From AC-32 sp963717725 (lineage in GTDB: Bacteria > Actinomycetota > Thermoleophilia > Gaiellales > Gaiellaceae), in NCBI GenBank assembly GCA_963717725.1, contig CAVQWS010000010.1, positions 186,001 through 250,000 on the forward strand: a stretch of DNA of 64,000 nucleotides, read 5' to 3'. Shown here one piece after another: positions 8,674-16,140 of the stretch. Under the pieces are notes generated by a model, which saw nothing but the letters and a program-made list of their open reading frames with translations, did no database searches and was not told the DNA's origin. The translations under genes and the position numbers were made by a program. Every line of letters begins with the position of its first letter. Position 1 is the first letter of the stretch.

Positions 8674-8720
8674 AGCCGACCAAACCTCTCTGGTGTCCGG
8701 CAGGAATCAGGGGTCCTGCC
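8674..8720 (-). promoter_or_regulatory. structured leader with two hairpins, PyrR-loop-like motif
   Basis: On the minus strand a 7-bp stem (GGCAGGA/TCCTGCC, 8699-8720) is followed by a second hairpin, ACCA-GAGAGGTT-TGGT closed by GCC/GGC (8675-8701). Its loop region CCAGAGAGGTT resembles the conserved loop of PyrR-binding attenuators in pyrimidine operons. The terminator at 8640-8673 follows at once. The order hairpin, hairpin, terminator, start codon is that of an attenuator or riboswitch. No pyrimidine gene is adjacent, so the PyrR link is tentative. Confidence 0.45.
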
Positions 8721-8760
8721 TCCCCGAACGATCCATCGCCACGAAGAATAATCGGCCTTC

Positions 8761-9600
8761 GTGACGGACGCAAAGCCCACCGGCTTCGAAGAGCGGTTCC
8801 TCGACGCTCGCGGCTGCCGCCTGCGCTACCTCGTTGCCGGCGAGGGCGACCCGCTGGTGCTCGTCCACGGGCTCGGGGGCGCGGCCGCCAACTGGCTCGC
8901 GCTGGCGCCGCTGCTGCTCCCGGGCAGGCGGCTGATCGTGCCCGAGCTGCCCGGCCACGGCGGCTCGTCGCCGCTTCCGGCCGCTCCGTCCCTGAGCCCC
9001 TACGCCGACCGGCTCGGCCTGCTGCTCGACCACGAAGGCGCCGCCCCGGCCGCCGTCGTCGGCCACTCGCTCGGCGGCGCGGTCGCCCTGCGGCTCGCGT
9101 TGCGCCGGCCCGAGGCGGTGAGCGCGCTCGTGCTGGCCGCCGCCGCGGGCATCTCGTCGGCGACGCGCAGCGCCCGGTACGCGCTGACGATCACCGGGAT
9201 CCTCAAGCCGGGCCGCAAGATCGCGCCTCACCGTGGGCGGGTGGCTCGCTCGGCCCTGCTCAAGCGGGTCGTCTTCGGCCGCTGGGGCGCCTCCGACCCG
9301 GCCGCGCTCCCGCCGGAACTGGTCGAGGCGCTCCTCGCCGGCCCGGCCCGGCACACGGACACGCTCAGCGCCGCGAAGGCGCTCGTCCGCGACGACCTGC
9401 GGCCCGAGCTCGAGCATGTCCGCTGTCCCGTGCTCGTTCTCTGGGGCGCGCGGGACAATCAGCTGCCGGTCGACGACGCCTTCGACTACGCGAGGCGGCT
9501 GCGAGCCCCGCTACGTGTGATCGCCGACTGCGGCCATCTCCTGATCGTCGAACGGCCGGCCGGGTGCGCCGACGCGATCACGGGCTTTCTCAGCCGCTAA
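8761..9600 (+). CDS. alpha/beta hydrolase
   Basis: 279 aa alpha/beta-hydrolase fold: oxyanion region VLVHGLGG near residue 40, nucleophile elbow GHSLGG near residue 100, acid in the VLVLWGARDNQLP segment and the catalytic His in DCGHLLIVERP near the end. Substrate unknown. The GTG start at 8761 has no Shine-Dalgarno sequence. AATAAT lies 8 bases upstream (8747-8752), suggesting a leaderless mRNA. It stands between the divergent attenuated small gene and tRNA-Pro. Confidence 0.88.
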   Translation: MTDAKPTGFEERFLDARGCRLRYLVAGEGDPLVLVHGLGGAAANWLALAPLLLPGRRLIVPELPGHGGSSPLPAAPSLSPYADRLGLLLDHEGAAPAAVVGHSLGGAVALRLALRRPEAVSALVLAAAAGISSATRSARYALTITGILKPGRKIAPHRGRVARSALLKRVVFGRWGASDPAALPPELVEALLAGPARHTDTLSAAKALVRDDLRPELEHVRCPVLVLWGARDNQLPVDDAFDYARRLRAPLRVIADCGHLLIVERPAGCADAITGFLSR

Positions 9601-9613
9601 CCTGTGGCCTGCT

Positions 9614-9687
9614 CGGGGTGTGGCGCAGCCTGGTAGCGCGCTCCGTTCGGGTCGGAGAGGTCCCGAGTTCAAATCTCGGCACCCCGA
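9614..9687 (+). tRNA. tRNA-Pro(CGG)
   Basis: 74-nt cloverleaf: acceptor CGGGGTG/CACCCCG with A discriminator, D arm GGCGCAGCCTGGTAGCGC, anticodon stem CTCCG/CGGAG with 7-base loop TTCGGGT (anticodon CGG), T arm CCGAG-TTCAAAT-CTCGG. CCA is not encoded. It begins 13 bases after the hydrolase stop. Confidence 0.95.
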
Positions 9688-9699
9688 TAGTGAAGATCC

Positions 9700-9738
9700 A
9701 GCGCGACGCCGACGGGTTATGCCCGTCGGCGTCGCGCT
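9700..9738. terminator. 17-bp perfect hairpin after tRNA-Pro
   Basis: Perfect inverted repeat (arms 9700-9716 and 9722-9738, loop TTATG) 12 bases downstream of the tRNA. It lacks a T run, so it may act as a long-stem terminator or a processing barrier. Because it is symmetric it could work in both directions. Confidence 0.6.
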
Positions 9739-9819
9739 CCGCAAGCTCACGGCGATCCCGGCCTAGACGAGACTCCGCAACGCCAATACGCTCTACGCAT
9801 CCGACCACAGGAGGTCGAC

Positions 9820-10017
9820 GTGCTTCTCGCTGCCAACGGTGTCTGGATCTGGACAATCCTCGCGATCATCGTCTGGATCGCGATCGCCTTTTGGCCGGCT
9901 CGTGTCGCTGGCCGTAAAGGGCATAGCTTCTTCCTGTACTTCCTGTTCAGCCTGGTCTTCTTCCCCGCTGCTCTGCTCGTCGCCTACATGGTGAGCGACC
10001 GGACGGCAGCGGCATAG
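9820..10017 (+). CDS. small two-helix membrane protein (65 aa)
   Basis: 65 residues with two hydrophobic helices (VWIWTILAIIVWIAIAFW and FFLYFLFSLVFFPAALLVAYMV) joined by a basic loop (RVAGRKGH). The GTG start has a strong AGGAGG six bases upstream. No function recognised. Its 3' end overlaps the tail of the convergent winged-helix gene by 34 bases. Confidence 0.72.
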   Translation: MLLAANGVWIWTILAIIVWIAIAFWPARVAGRKGHSFFLYFLFSLVFFPAALLVAYMVSDRTAAA

Positions 10018-11132
10018 CGCGGACCGGTGGAACCGGCTGCTCGCCCCGCGCTTACGACTTGATCGTGTCCAGGAGTAGCCAGGCCGGCTAGGTCTTCGAG
10101 CTCGGTCTGCACGCCCTTGGCAATGGCGCGTGTGAACTTGACGTCTTCGTGTATCGCGCTCACGCGCAGGGCCGAGGCCTTGCGGTCGGCGGTCGCGTCG
10201 AGCTTTCCGACCAGGCGGTCGCCGTGGAGGATCGGGAGCGCGAAGTAGCCCCAGCGGCGCTTGGCGGCTGGCTTGTACATCTCGAGCGTGTACTCGAAGT
10301 CGAACAGCTCTTCCGTGCGCGTCCGGTCGTGGATCAGGCGGTCGAAGGGTGAGAGCAGAGCGGTGCGGCCCTCGAAGTCCTCGTCCAGCCGGGCGGGGTC
10401 GACTCGCCACTCGCCCTTGACGCCCTCGACCACGGCCGGCTCGCCTGCTTCGCCGACGTGGATCGGCTCCATCGGCATCGCCCTTGCCTTCGCACGGGCG
10501 ATCCCGAGCGCGCCGAGGCGTCGCTCGTCCTTGGCCCGCTCGGCTTCTTCGACCGTCGGGACGACCACGCCGGCCGGATAGACACGCTCGGGCAGATCCC
10601 AGAGGCGCTCGCGCCCAATCCGGCCTGAGATCGCGACCTCACCGCGGTTCATCAGGATCTCGAGCATCTGCGTGACGTTGCGGTTGTGCGTCCAGCCACT
10701 CGAGGCCCACGGCACGGCGGCGGTGTCCGGCAGCTCGCGCGAGCTGAGCGGCCCGGACTTGCTCAGCCGCTTGAGGATGTCGCGCCGGAAGCCGTCGTTG
10801 TCGCGCAGCCACGCGCGCGTGCGCTCGTAGCTCGGTCGCTCGTCGGCGCCGGCGAGGTAGAGGCCGAGGTCGCCGGTCGGCCGGATCAAGGCGTCGAGCT
10901 CGAACAGCGCGCGCTCCTCTTCCAGCGCGCGTTTCAGGTCCTCCGGCCGGTAGGCCGACCCCAAACGGCTCCAGAGGACGAGGTCGGCGCTCGGCGCGAT
11001 CGCCGCGGTCGGGTCGATCTGCAGCAGCGTCAGCCGCCGGACGACCTCGAGCAGGCTCGTCGGCCGCGGCGCGTCGAGCAGCTGCGCGCGCACCGCGATC
11101 CGGCGGGCCTGCGCTTTTGTGAGCCGGTGCAT
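9984..11132 (-). CDS. winged-helix DNA-binding protein, YcaQ/AlkZ-like (HTH_42) family
   Basis: 382 aa. The opening RLTKAQARRIAVRAQLLD and VVRRLTLLQIDPTAAIAPSADLVLWSRLG segments are typical of the winged-helix family related to the crosslink-repair glycosylases YcaQ and AlkZ. A central basic domain and a conserved LLSPFDRLIHDR segment follow near residue 270. YcaQ-type enzymes unhook interstrand DNA crosslinks; whether this member is catalytic is not shown here. ATG at 11132 has a possible TAGAAA -10 about 9 bases upstream and no Shine-Dalgarno sequence. Divergent from the flavoprotein gene. Confidence 0.82.
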   Translation of the reverse strand: MHRLTKAQARRIAVRAQLLDAPRPTSLLEVVRRLTLLQIDPTAAIAPSADLVLWSRLGSAYRPEDLKRALEEERALFELDALIRPTGDLGLYLAGADERPSYERTRAWLRDNDGFRRDILKRLSKSGPLSSRELPDTAAVPWASSGWTHNRNVTQMLEILMNRGEVAISGRIGRERLWDLPERVYPAGVVVPTVEEAERAKDERRLGALGIARAKARAMPMEPIHVGEAGEPAVVEGVKGEWRVDPARLDEDFEGRTALLSPFDRLIHDRTRTEELFDFEYTLEMYKPAAKRRWGYFALPILHGDRLVGKLDATADRKASALRVSAIHEDVKFTRAIAKGVQTELEDLAGLATPGHDQVVSAGRAAGSTGPRYAAAVRSLTM

Positions 11133-11190
11133 CGCGTCTGATTTCTACCCCTTCAAGCGCCGTCTATTTCGCGCTGACTATCCTCGAGCC

Positions 11191-11808
11191 GTGGCGATCC
11201 GGGACGAGCGTGCGCTACGCGAGGCGATCGGCTCGCCAACGGAGGTCGTGCGCGGAAAGATCGCCGGACGGCTCAACGAGCTGACGAGCCAGTTCGTCGA
11301 GCGCTCGCCGTTCGTGTGCGTCGCGACCGCGCGGCCCGAAGGCGGCCTCGACGTCTCGCCCCGTGGCGACCCGGCGGGCTTCGTCAGGATCCTTGACGAG
11401 CGGACGCTGCTGCTGCCGGAGCGGCCAGGCAACCGGCTCGCGGACACGCTCACGAACCTGCTCGAGGACCCGCGCATAGCGCTGCTCTTCCTGATCCCCG
11501 GCGTCGGGGACACGTTCCGCGTCAACGGCCGCGCGACGATAGTCGACGACGCCGAGCTGCTCGCGCCGAGCGCGGTCGATGGCAAGGTGCCGCGGCTCGG
11601 GATCCTCGTGTCGGTCGACGAGGCCTACACGCAGTGCTCGAAGGCGCTGATCCGCTCCGACCTCTGGAATCCCGAGCGCCACGTCGACCGCTCCGAGCTC
11701 CCGAGCTCCGGCGAGATCCTGCGCTCGCTCGGCGACCCCGAGTTCGACGCTGAGCGCTACGACCGCGAGCGCGGCGAGCGCTACGCCCGCGGTGACGGTC
11801 TCTACTAG
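11191..11808 (+). CDS. PPOX-class flavoprotein (MSMEG_1061-like)
   Basis: 205 aa pyridoxamine-5'-phosphate-oxidase-fold protein: FVCVATARPEGGLDVSPRGDP near residues 45-65, then LLLPERPGNRLADTLTNLLEDPRIALLFLIPG, matching the MSMEG_1061 subgroup that binds FMN or F420-like cofactors. The GTG at 11191 was chosen over an upstream in-frame ATG (11119) because TATCCT lies exactly 6 bases upstream (11179-11184), the leaderless pattern seen across the window. Physiological substrate unknown. Confidence 0.85.
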   Translation: MAIRDERALREAIGSPTEVVRGKIAGRLNELTSQFVERSPFVCVATARPEGGLDVSPRGDPAGFVRILDERTLLLPERPGNRLADTLTNLLEDPRIALLFLIPGVGDTFRVNGRATIVDDAELLAPSAVDGKVPRLGILVSVDEAYTQCSKALIRSDLWNPERHVDRSELPSSGEILRSLGDPEFDAERYDRERGERYARGDGLY

Positions 11809-11954
11809 TCGCGCCCCAGCACTCGGCGTAGCAGGTCGCGCAGCGGCCGCCTCGGCTCGCGCTGCAGGCGTTGCTCACGCTTCGCCTCCTGGCGCGTCCA
11901 GGCCCGGTGCCGCGACGAGCGCGTGCCGTACTTCGGCTTCCAGTAAACGGGCAT
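11805..11954 (-). CDS. 49-aa arginine-rich small protein
   Basis: Short highly basic protein (MPVYWKPKYGTRSSRHRAW start, many R/K/Q). Its ATG at 11954 overlaps the TGA of the MFS gene (TGATG), implying coupled translation, and its stop abuts the convergent flavoprotein stop. It is too short and too compositionally biased for a firm call. Coupling is the main evidence that it is expressed. Confidence 0.5.
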   Translation of the reverse strand: MPVYWKPKYGTRSSRHRAWTRQEAKREQRLQREPRRPLRDLLRRVLGRD

Positions 11955-13186
11955 CAGTCGATTGTCCTGATCTGCTTCGAGGTCAGGCCGAGCGAGATGA
12001 TGCAGATCGAGATCGCCGCGGCGAGGGCGATGATCGTTCCGGGCGCGGCGAGGTCCGAGATCGCGCCCACGAAGAGCAGCCCGAACGGCGTCAGGCCCAG
12101 CGAGCCGAACCAGTCCAGGCTGACCACGCGCGAGAGCATGTGGCGCGGGACGAGCTCCATCAGCATCGTCTCCCAGACGGTCACGCCGAAGCCGATGCAG
12201 ATTCCGCGCACGAACGCCGCCGCCGCAGCGAGCGGGAACCAGGGTGAGAGGGCGAAGACGATCACGAGCAGGCTGTTCACGATCCAGATCAGGTACGAGA
12301 TCAGGCCGCGCCGCCGTCTCGGGTTCACCTGGCCGAAGATGAACGTGCCGACGATCATGCCGCCGCCGATCAGCGAGAAGAGCAGCCCGTACGCGCCCAC
12401 GCCCAGGTCGAAGTGCTCGCGCACTAGCTTCGGCGTCAGCACCTGGATCGAGGCCCACTGCAGCATCAGCACGAAGGCGAACAGGCAGATCGTGATCCAG
12501 AGCCACGGCACGCCCGCGATGTAGCGGAAGCCCTCGCGGATCGCGCGCACCGTGCCGTCCTCGGCCGCCTTCTCGGCTTCGCGCGGGCGCGTCGCGTAGA
12601 CGAACGCGAACGAGACGAGGTAGGAGCAGGCGTTGAAGGCGAAGACGAACGTCGCCCCGGCGAGGCCGTAGAGCAGCGACGCGACGGCCGGTCCGACGAG
12701 GAAGCTCCCCTGGCGCGCGATCCCGATCAGCGCATTCGCCGAGCCGAGCCGTGCGTCCTCGACCACGAGCGGGATCAGGCCGCCGAGCGCGGGCGTGAAG
12801 AAACCGGTCGCGAGCCCTTCGACGAAGGCGATCGCTGCGAGCGAGTGGATCGTCAGGTGCCCGCTCGCGTTGATGACGGCCAGCGCGGTGATGACCCCGA
12901 AGCGCGCGAGGTCTGAGACCAGCATCAGCGTCCGGCGGTCGTAGCGGTCTGCGAGCGCGCCGCCGACGAGCACGGTCGTCAGCACGCCGACGCCCTGGAA
13001 GGTGAGCACGAGCCCGAGCGAGCGGGCCGAGCCGGTCAGCGTGAACGTGCGCCAGCCGAGCGCGACCACGAAGGCCGAGTCGCCGAGCAGCGAGATTGCC
13101 TGGCCGGTCCAGAGCAGCCGGAAATTGCGGCTCCGGAAGGCCTGGAGCACGCGGGCGCGCGACGGAACGGCGGCGGTTGCCTCCAT
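11954..13186 (-). CDS. MFS transporter (MFS_3/EntS-like drug or siderophore exporter)
   Basis: 410 aa with about twelve transmembrane helices. The inter-helix 2/3 motif appears as GGALADRYDRRTLMLVSD near residue 75, and LVPRHMLSRVVSLDWFGSLGLTPFG near residue 340 is typical of the EntS-like branch. Likely an efflux pump; substrate unknown. The ATG at 13186 has TAGCTT six bases upstream on its strand and no Shine-Dalgarno sequence. This -10 shares two bases with that of the divergent amidase gene. Confidence 0.88.
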   Translation of the reverse strand: MEATAAVPSRARVLQAFRSRNFRLLWTGQAISLLGDSAFVVALGWRTFTLTGSARSLGLVLTFQGVGVLTTVLVGGALADRYDRRTLMLVSDLARFGVITALAVINASGHLTIHSLAAIAFVEGLATGFFTPALGGLIPLVVEDARLGSANALIGIARQGSFLVGPAVASLLYGLAGATFVFAFNACSYLVSFAFVYATRPREAEKAAEDGTVRAIREGFRYIAGVPWLWITICLFAFVLMLQWASIQVLTPKLVREHFDLGVGAYGLLFSLIGGGMIVGTFIFGQVNPRRRRGLISYLIWIVNSLLVIVFALSPWFPLAAAAAFVRGICIGFGVTVWETMLMELVPRHMLSRVVSLDWFGSLGLTPFGLLFVGAISDLAAPGTIIALAAAISICIISLGLTSKQIRTID

Positions 13187-13192
13187 GCTCGA

Positions 13193-13202
13193 AAGCTATC
13201 CT
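13193..13202. promoter_or_regulatory. shared symmetric -10 for two divergent leaderless genes
   Basis: Reads AAGCTATCCT: the plus -10 TATCCT (13197-13202) lies 6 bases before GTG 13209 and the minus -10 TAGCTT (13198-13193) lies 6 bases before ATG 13186. The two hexamers share the central TA (13197-13198), giving the form ANNNTANNNT. No Shine-Dalgarno sequence is present on either side. Confidence 0.65.
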
Positions 13203-13208
13203 CCGCGC

Positions 13209-14045
13209 GTGACCGACCTTCTCCGCGTGGCCTGCGTGCAGATGACGAGCGGCCCGGACAAGGCGGCGAATCTCGAGACGGCGGAGCGGCTCGTCGCGCG
13301 CGCCGCCGCGACCGGCGCCGACCTGGTCGCGCTGCCGGAGAAGTGGAACGCGATCGGGACGACCGAGCAGCTGCACGCGGCCGCCGAGCCGCTCGAGGGC
13401 GGCGAGTCGGTGGAGGCGATGGCCGACTGGGCGCGACGCCACGGGATCACGCTCGTCGGCGGCTCGATCTCCGAGCAGCGCGAGGGCCGCGAGAAGCTCT
13501 CCAACACGTCGCTTGCCTTCGGGCCCGACGGCGAGCTGCTCGGGCTCTACCGCAAGATCCACCTCTTCGACGTCGAGGTCGGCGGGGTCGTCTACCGCGA
13601 GTCAGAGGCCGAGGAGCCGGGCGCGGAGCCCGTCGTCGTGCGCGGCGAGGGCTGGCCCGTCGGGCTGACGGTCTGCTACGACGTCCGCTTTCCCGAGCTC
13701 TACCGGATCCTCGCGCTCGAGGGCGCGGAGCTCGTGACCGTCCCCGCGCACTTCACCACGCCGACCGGCAAGGACCACTGGCACGTTCTGCTGCGCGCCC
13801 GGGCGATCGAAAACCAGTACTTCGTCGCGGCGCCGGCACAGGTGGGGGAGACGCTGCCGGGGAGGCCCGCCTACGGGCGCTCGCTGATCGTCGACCCCTG
13901 GGGGATCGTGCTCGCACAGGCGTCGGACGAGGAGACGGTGATCACGGCGGAGCTCGACCGCGCGCTGCTGCGTTCGGTGCGGGAGAAGCTGCCCTCGCTG
14001 AAGAACCGCCAGGCCGACGCGTACCGCTGGCCGGCGAGCGTCTGA
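13209..14045 (+). CDS. carbon-nitrogen hydrolase (nitrilase superfamily, Nit-like amidase)
   Basis: 278 aa. The catalytic triad is visible: Glu in LVALPEKW near residue 43, Lys in LYRKIHLF near 117 and Cys in TVCYDVRFPELY near 156. The spacing and the ENQYFVAAPAQVG segment match the Nit1/Nit2 omega-amidase-like group, including metabolite-repair deaminated-glutathione amidases. GTG at 13209 with TATCCT 6 bases upstream marks a leaderless start. Its TGA overlaps a CTG that probably starts the next gene (CTGA). Confidence 0.9.
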   Translation: MTDLLRVACVQMTSGPDKAANLETAERLVARAAATGADLVALPEKWNAIGTTEQLHAAAEPLEGGESVEAMADWARRHGITLVGGSISEQREGREKLSNTSLAFGPDGELLGLYRKIHLFDVEVGGVVYRESEAEEPGAEPVVVRGEGWPVGLTVCYDVRFPELYRILALEGAELVTVPAHFTTPTGKDHWHVLLRARAIENQYFVAAPAQVGETLPGRPAYGRSLIVDPWGIVLAQASDEETVITAELDRALLRSVREKLPSLKNRQADAYRWPASV

Positions 14046-14821
14046 TCTCGCGCCGGGGGCTGACCCTCGGCGAGCCCTTTTCGGGCGGGTTCGCGTCGGA
14101 GCTCGTCGTGCCCGTGACGACGGCGGACGGCGAGCAGGCGGTGTTGAAGGTGCAGCAGCCGCACCGCGAGAGCGAGCACGAGGCGGCCGCGCTCGAGCTC
14201 TGGGACGCCGACGGTGCGGTCCGGCTACTCGACTCCGAGCCCGAAGAGCGCGCGCTGCTGCTGGAGCGCTGCGTGCCAGGGACGCCGCTCTCGGCGGTGG
14301 GCGGGGAGGCCGCGCTGGACGTCTTCGTCGAGCTGCTGCCGCGGCTCTGGAAGCCGGCGGGCGCGCCGTTCAGCACGCTGGCCGCGGAGGCCGCCTGGTG
14401 GGCCGACTCGCTGGGGGAGACCTGGGAGCGGTTCGCCCGGCCGTTCGAGCGGCGCCTGCTCGACGCCGCGCTCGAGGCGCTGCTGGAGCTGCCGCGGACA
14501 CAGGGCCCGCAGGTGCTGCTGCATCAGGACCTGCACGGCGACAACGTCCTCGCGGCGCAGCGCGAGCCGTGGCTGGCGATCGACCCGAAGCCGCTCGTCG
14601 GCGAGCGCGAGTTCGGGATCGCGCCGGTCGTGCGCTCGCGAGAGCTCGGCCACTCCAGGCGTGACGTCTTGAACCGTTTCGACCGCCTGACCGCCGAGCT
14701 CGGCCTCGACCGCGAGCGGGCGCGCGGCTGGACGATCGCCCAGACGATCGCCTGGGCCTTCGACGGCGACGTCCGGCAGACGCACGTCGAGAGCGCCCGC
14801 TGGCTGTTAGAAGCCAGCTGA
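14042..14821 (+). CDS. aminoglycoside/hydroxyurea-type phosphotransferase, apparent CTG start
   Basis: 259 aa. The family core is clear: TLGEPFSGGFASELVV (nucleotide-binding start), AVLKVQQP with the lysine, catalytic loop LLHQDLHGDNVLAA near residue 160 and IDPKPLVGEREFG. It resembles the APH(6)/hydroxyurea kinase family (aminoglycoside 6-phosphotransferase-like), which in soil actinobacteria need not confer resistance. No ATG, GTG or TTG is available upstream of the conserved core; the only sensible start is CTG at 14042, overlapping the amidase stop as CTGA. The N-terminal helix usual in the family is missing or short. Confidence 0.8.
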   Translation: MISRRGLTLGEPFSGGFASELVVPVTTADGEQAVLKVQQPHRESEHEAAALELWDADGAVRLLDSEPEERALLLERCVPGTPLSAVGGEAALDVFVELLPRLWKPAGAPFSTLAAEAAWWADSLGETWERFARPFERRLLDAALEALLELPRTQGPQVLLHQDLHGDNVLAAQREPWLAIDPKPLVGEREFGIAPVVRSRELGHSRRDVLNRFDRLTAELGLDRERARGWTIAQTIAWAFDGDVRQTHVESARWLLEAS

Positions 14822-15513
14822 TGCTGCGCGCCGTTCTCTTCGACGTCGACTTCACCATCGCCCGGCCGGGACCGGAGCTCGGTCCCGAGGGGTATCAGCG
14901 GATGGGCGAGCGCTTCGGCCTCGAGCTCGATCCCTCGCGCTACGGCGAGGCGCGGGAGCGGGCGGTCGAGGGGATCAAGCGCCATCCTGAGCTCGAGCAC
15001 GACGAGGAGATCTGGGTCGCGTTCACCGAGCGGATCATCCGCGGCATGGGCGGCGACGCCGACAGCGCCTACCAGTGCGCGGTCGAGATGACCGGGGCCT
15101 GGGAGCACGCCGAGCACTTCGAGCTGTTCGAGGACGCGCCGCCGGTGCTGGAGGAGCTCCGCATGCAGGAGCTGAAGCTCGGGCTCGTCTCGAACACCGG
15201 CCGCGACCTCGACGCCTTCGTCGCGCATCACCGCCTCCAGGTCGACGCGGCGCTCGGCTCCGGTGCCTTCGGGCGGACGAAGCCGCACCCGACGATCTTC
15301 CGCGCCGTGCTCGAGCGGCTGGGAGTCGAGCCGGAGGAGGCCGCGATGGTCGGCGACTCGATCGAGGACGACATCGAGGGCGCGCACGCCGCCGGAATCG
15401 AGCGCGCACTCCTGCTCGACCGCGAGGACCGCCATCCCGAGGTCGCCGACCGGCTGCCGGACCTCTTCGCCCTCCCGGCCGCGCTGGGGCTGAATCGCCC
15501 GGGCGCGGTCTAA
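14821..15513 (+). CDS. HAD-superfamily hydrolase
   Basis: 230 aa. Motif I is LFDVDFTIARPG (nucleophile Asp near residue 8, with the second Asp), motif II LGLVSNTG, motif III lysine in FGRTKPHPTIF and motif IV MVGDSIEDDIEGAHAAG. A phosphatase or phosphoglycolate-type enzyme of unknown substrate. ATG overlaps the upstream TGA (TGATG), so it is coupled to the kinase gene; kinase plus phosphatase in one operon may act on related substrates. Its TAA stop doubles as the start of the next gene's -10. Confidence 0.88.
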   Translation: MLRAVLFDVDFTIARPGPELGPEGYQRMGERFGLELDPSRYGEARERAVEGIKRHPELEHDEEIWVAFTERIIRGMGGDADSAYQCAVEMTGAWEHAEHFELFEDAPPVLEELRMQELKLGLVSNTGRDLDAFVAHHRLQVDAALGSGAFGRTKPHPTIFRAVLERLGVEPEEAAMVGDSIEDDIEGAHAAGIERALLLDREDRHPEVADRLPDLFALPAALGLNRPGAV

Positions 15514-15522
15514 ACTTCGCGG

Positions 15523-16140
15523 GTGCCCAACCGGTCGAACGCGCAGGAGGAGAAGCGCCGACTGCTGCTGGATGCGGCAGTGCGCGTCTTCGCGCGCAAG
15601 GGCTATCACGCGAGCCGCGTCGGGGATATCGCCGAGGAGGCGGGCGTCGCATACGGGCTGCTCTACCACTACTTCCAGTCGAAGGAGGAAGTGCTCCTGA
15701 CCGTCTTCCGCGAGACCTGGCGAGCGCTGATCGAGACGATCAGGAGCGTCGAGCAGACGGGTGACCCGCCGCGCGAGCAGCTGCGCAAGGTCGCGGAGAT
15801 CCTGCTGCGCTCATGGGCACGCAATCCCGACCTCGTGCGCGTGCTCGTGCTCGAGGTGACGCGCAGCCAGCACCTCCCGGGCGAGATGGACGAGATCGTC
15901 GAGTCCTTCGCAGCGATCCAGGAGATCGTCGAGCGCGGCCAGGCCGACGGCACGATCAGGGCCGACCTCGACGCGCGGCTCGCGAGCTACATCTTCTACG
16001 GGGCGGTCGAGGAGCTCTTGACGGGTTGGGTGCTCGGACGGCTGCCCGACTCCGAGGAAGACGTCGCCCGCGCCGAGCGCACGCTGGTCGAGATCGTCAC
16101 GGGCGGGCTCGCCCCCGAGCTCGCGACGGCCGGCCGCTAG
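15523..16140 (+). CDS. TetR/AcrR-family transcriptional regulator
   Basis: 205 aa. The N-terminal HTH is canonical (LLLDAAVRVFARKGYHASRVGDIAEEAGV then LLYHYFQSKEEVL), with an all-helical ligand domain behind it that resembles FadR/KstR-like fatty-acid regulators. GTG at 15523 lies 6 bases after TAAACT (15511-15516), so it is probably leaderless. It overlaps the following MFS gene (TAGTG). The palindrome at 19685-19706 in front of an acyl-CoA dehydrogenase is a candidate target, by inference only. Confidence 0.9.
   Translation: MPNRSNAQEEKRRLLLDAAVRVFARKGYHASRVGDIAEEAGVAYGLLYHYFQSKEEVLLTVFRETWRALIETIRSVEQTGDPPREQLRKVAEILLRSWARNPDLVRVLVLEVTRSQHLPGEMDEIVESFAAIQEIVERGQADGTIRADLDARLASYIFYGAVEELLTGWVLGRLPDSEEDVARAERTLVEIVTGGLAPELATAGR

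Noticed and set aside
11805..13562. Long minus-strand open frame of 585 codons spanning the MFS gene in another frame
   Set aside because: The sequence is an arginine-rich shadow of the MFS transporter; only its last 49 codons, after the MFS stop, may be a real small protein.
13343..14821. A 492-codon frame that could look like an amidase-kinase fusion
   Set aside because: The first ~230 codons are the amidase read out of frame; only the part from CTG 14042 has family motifs.
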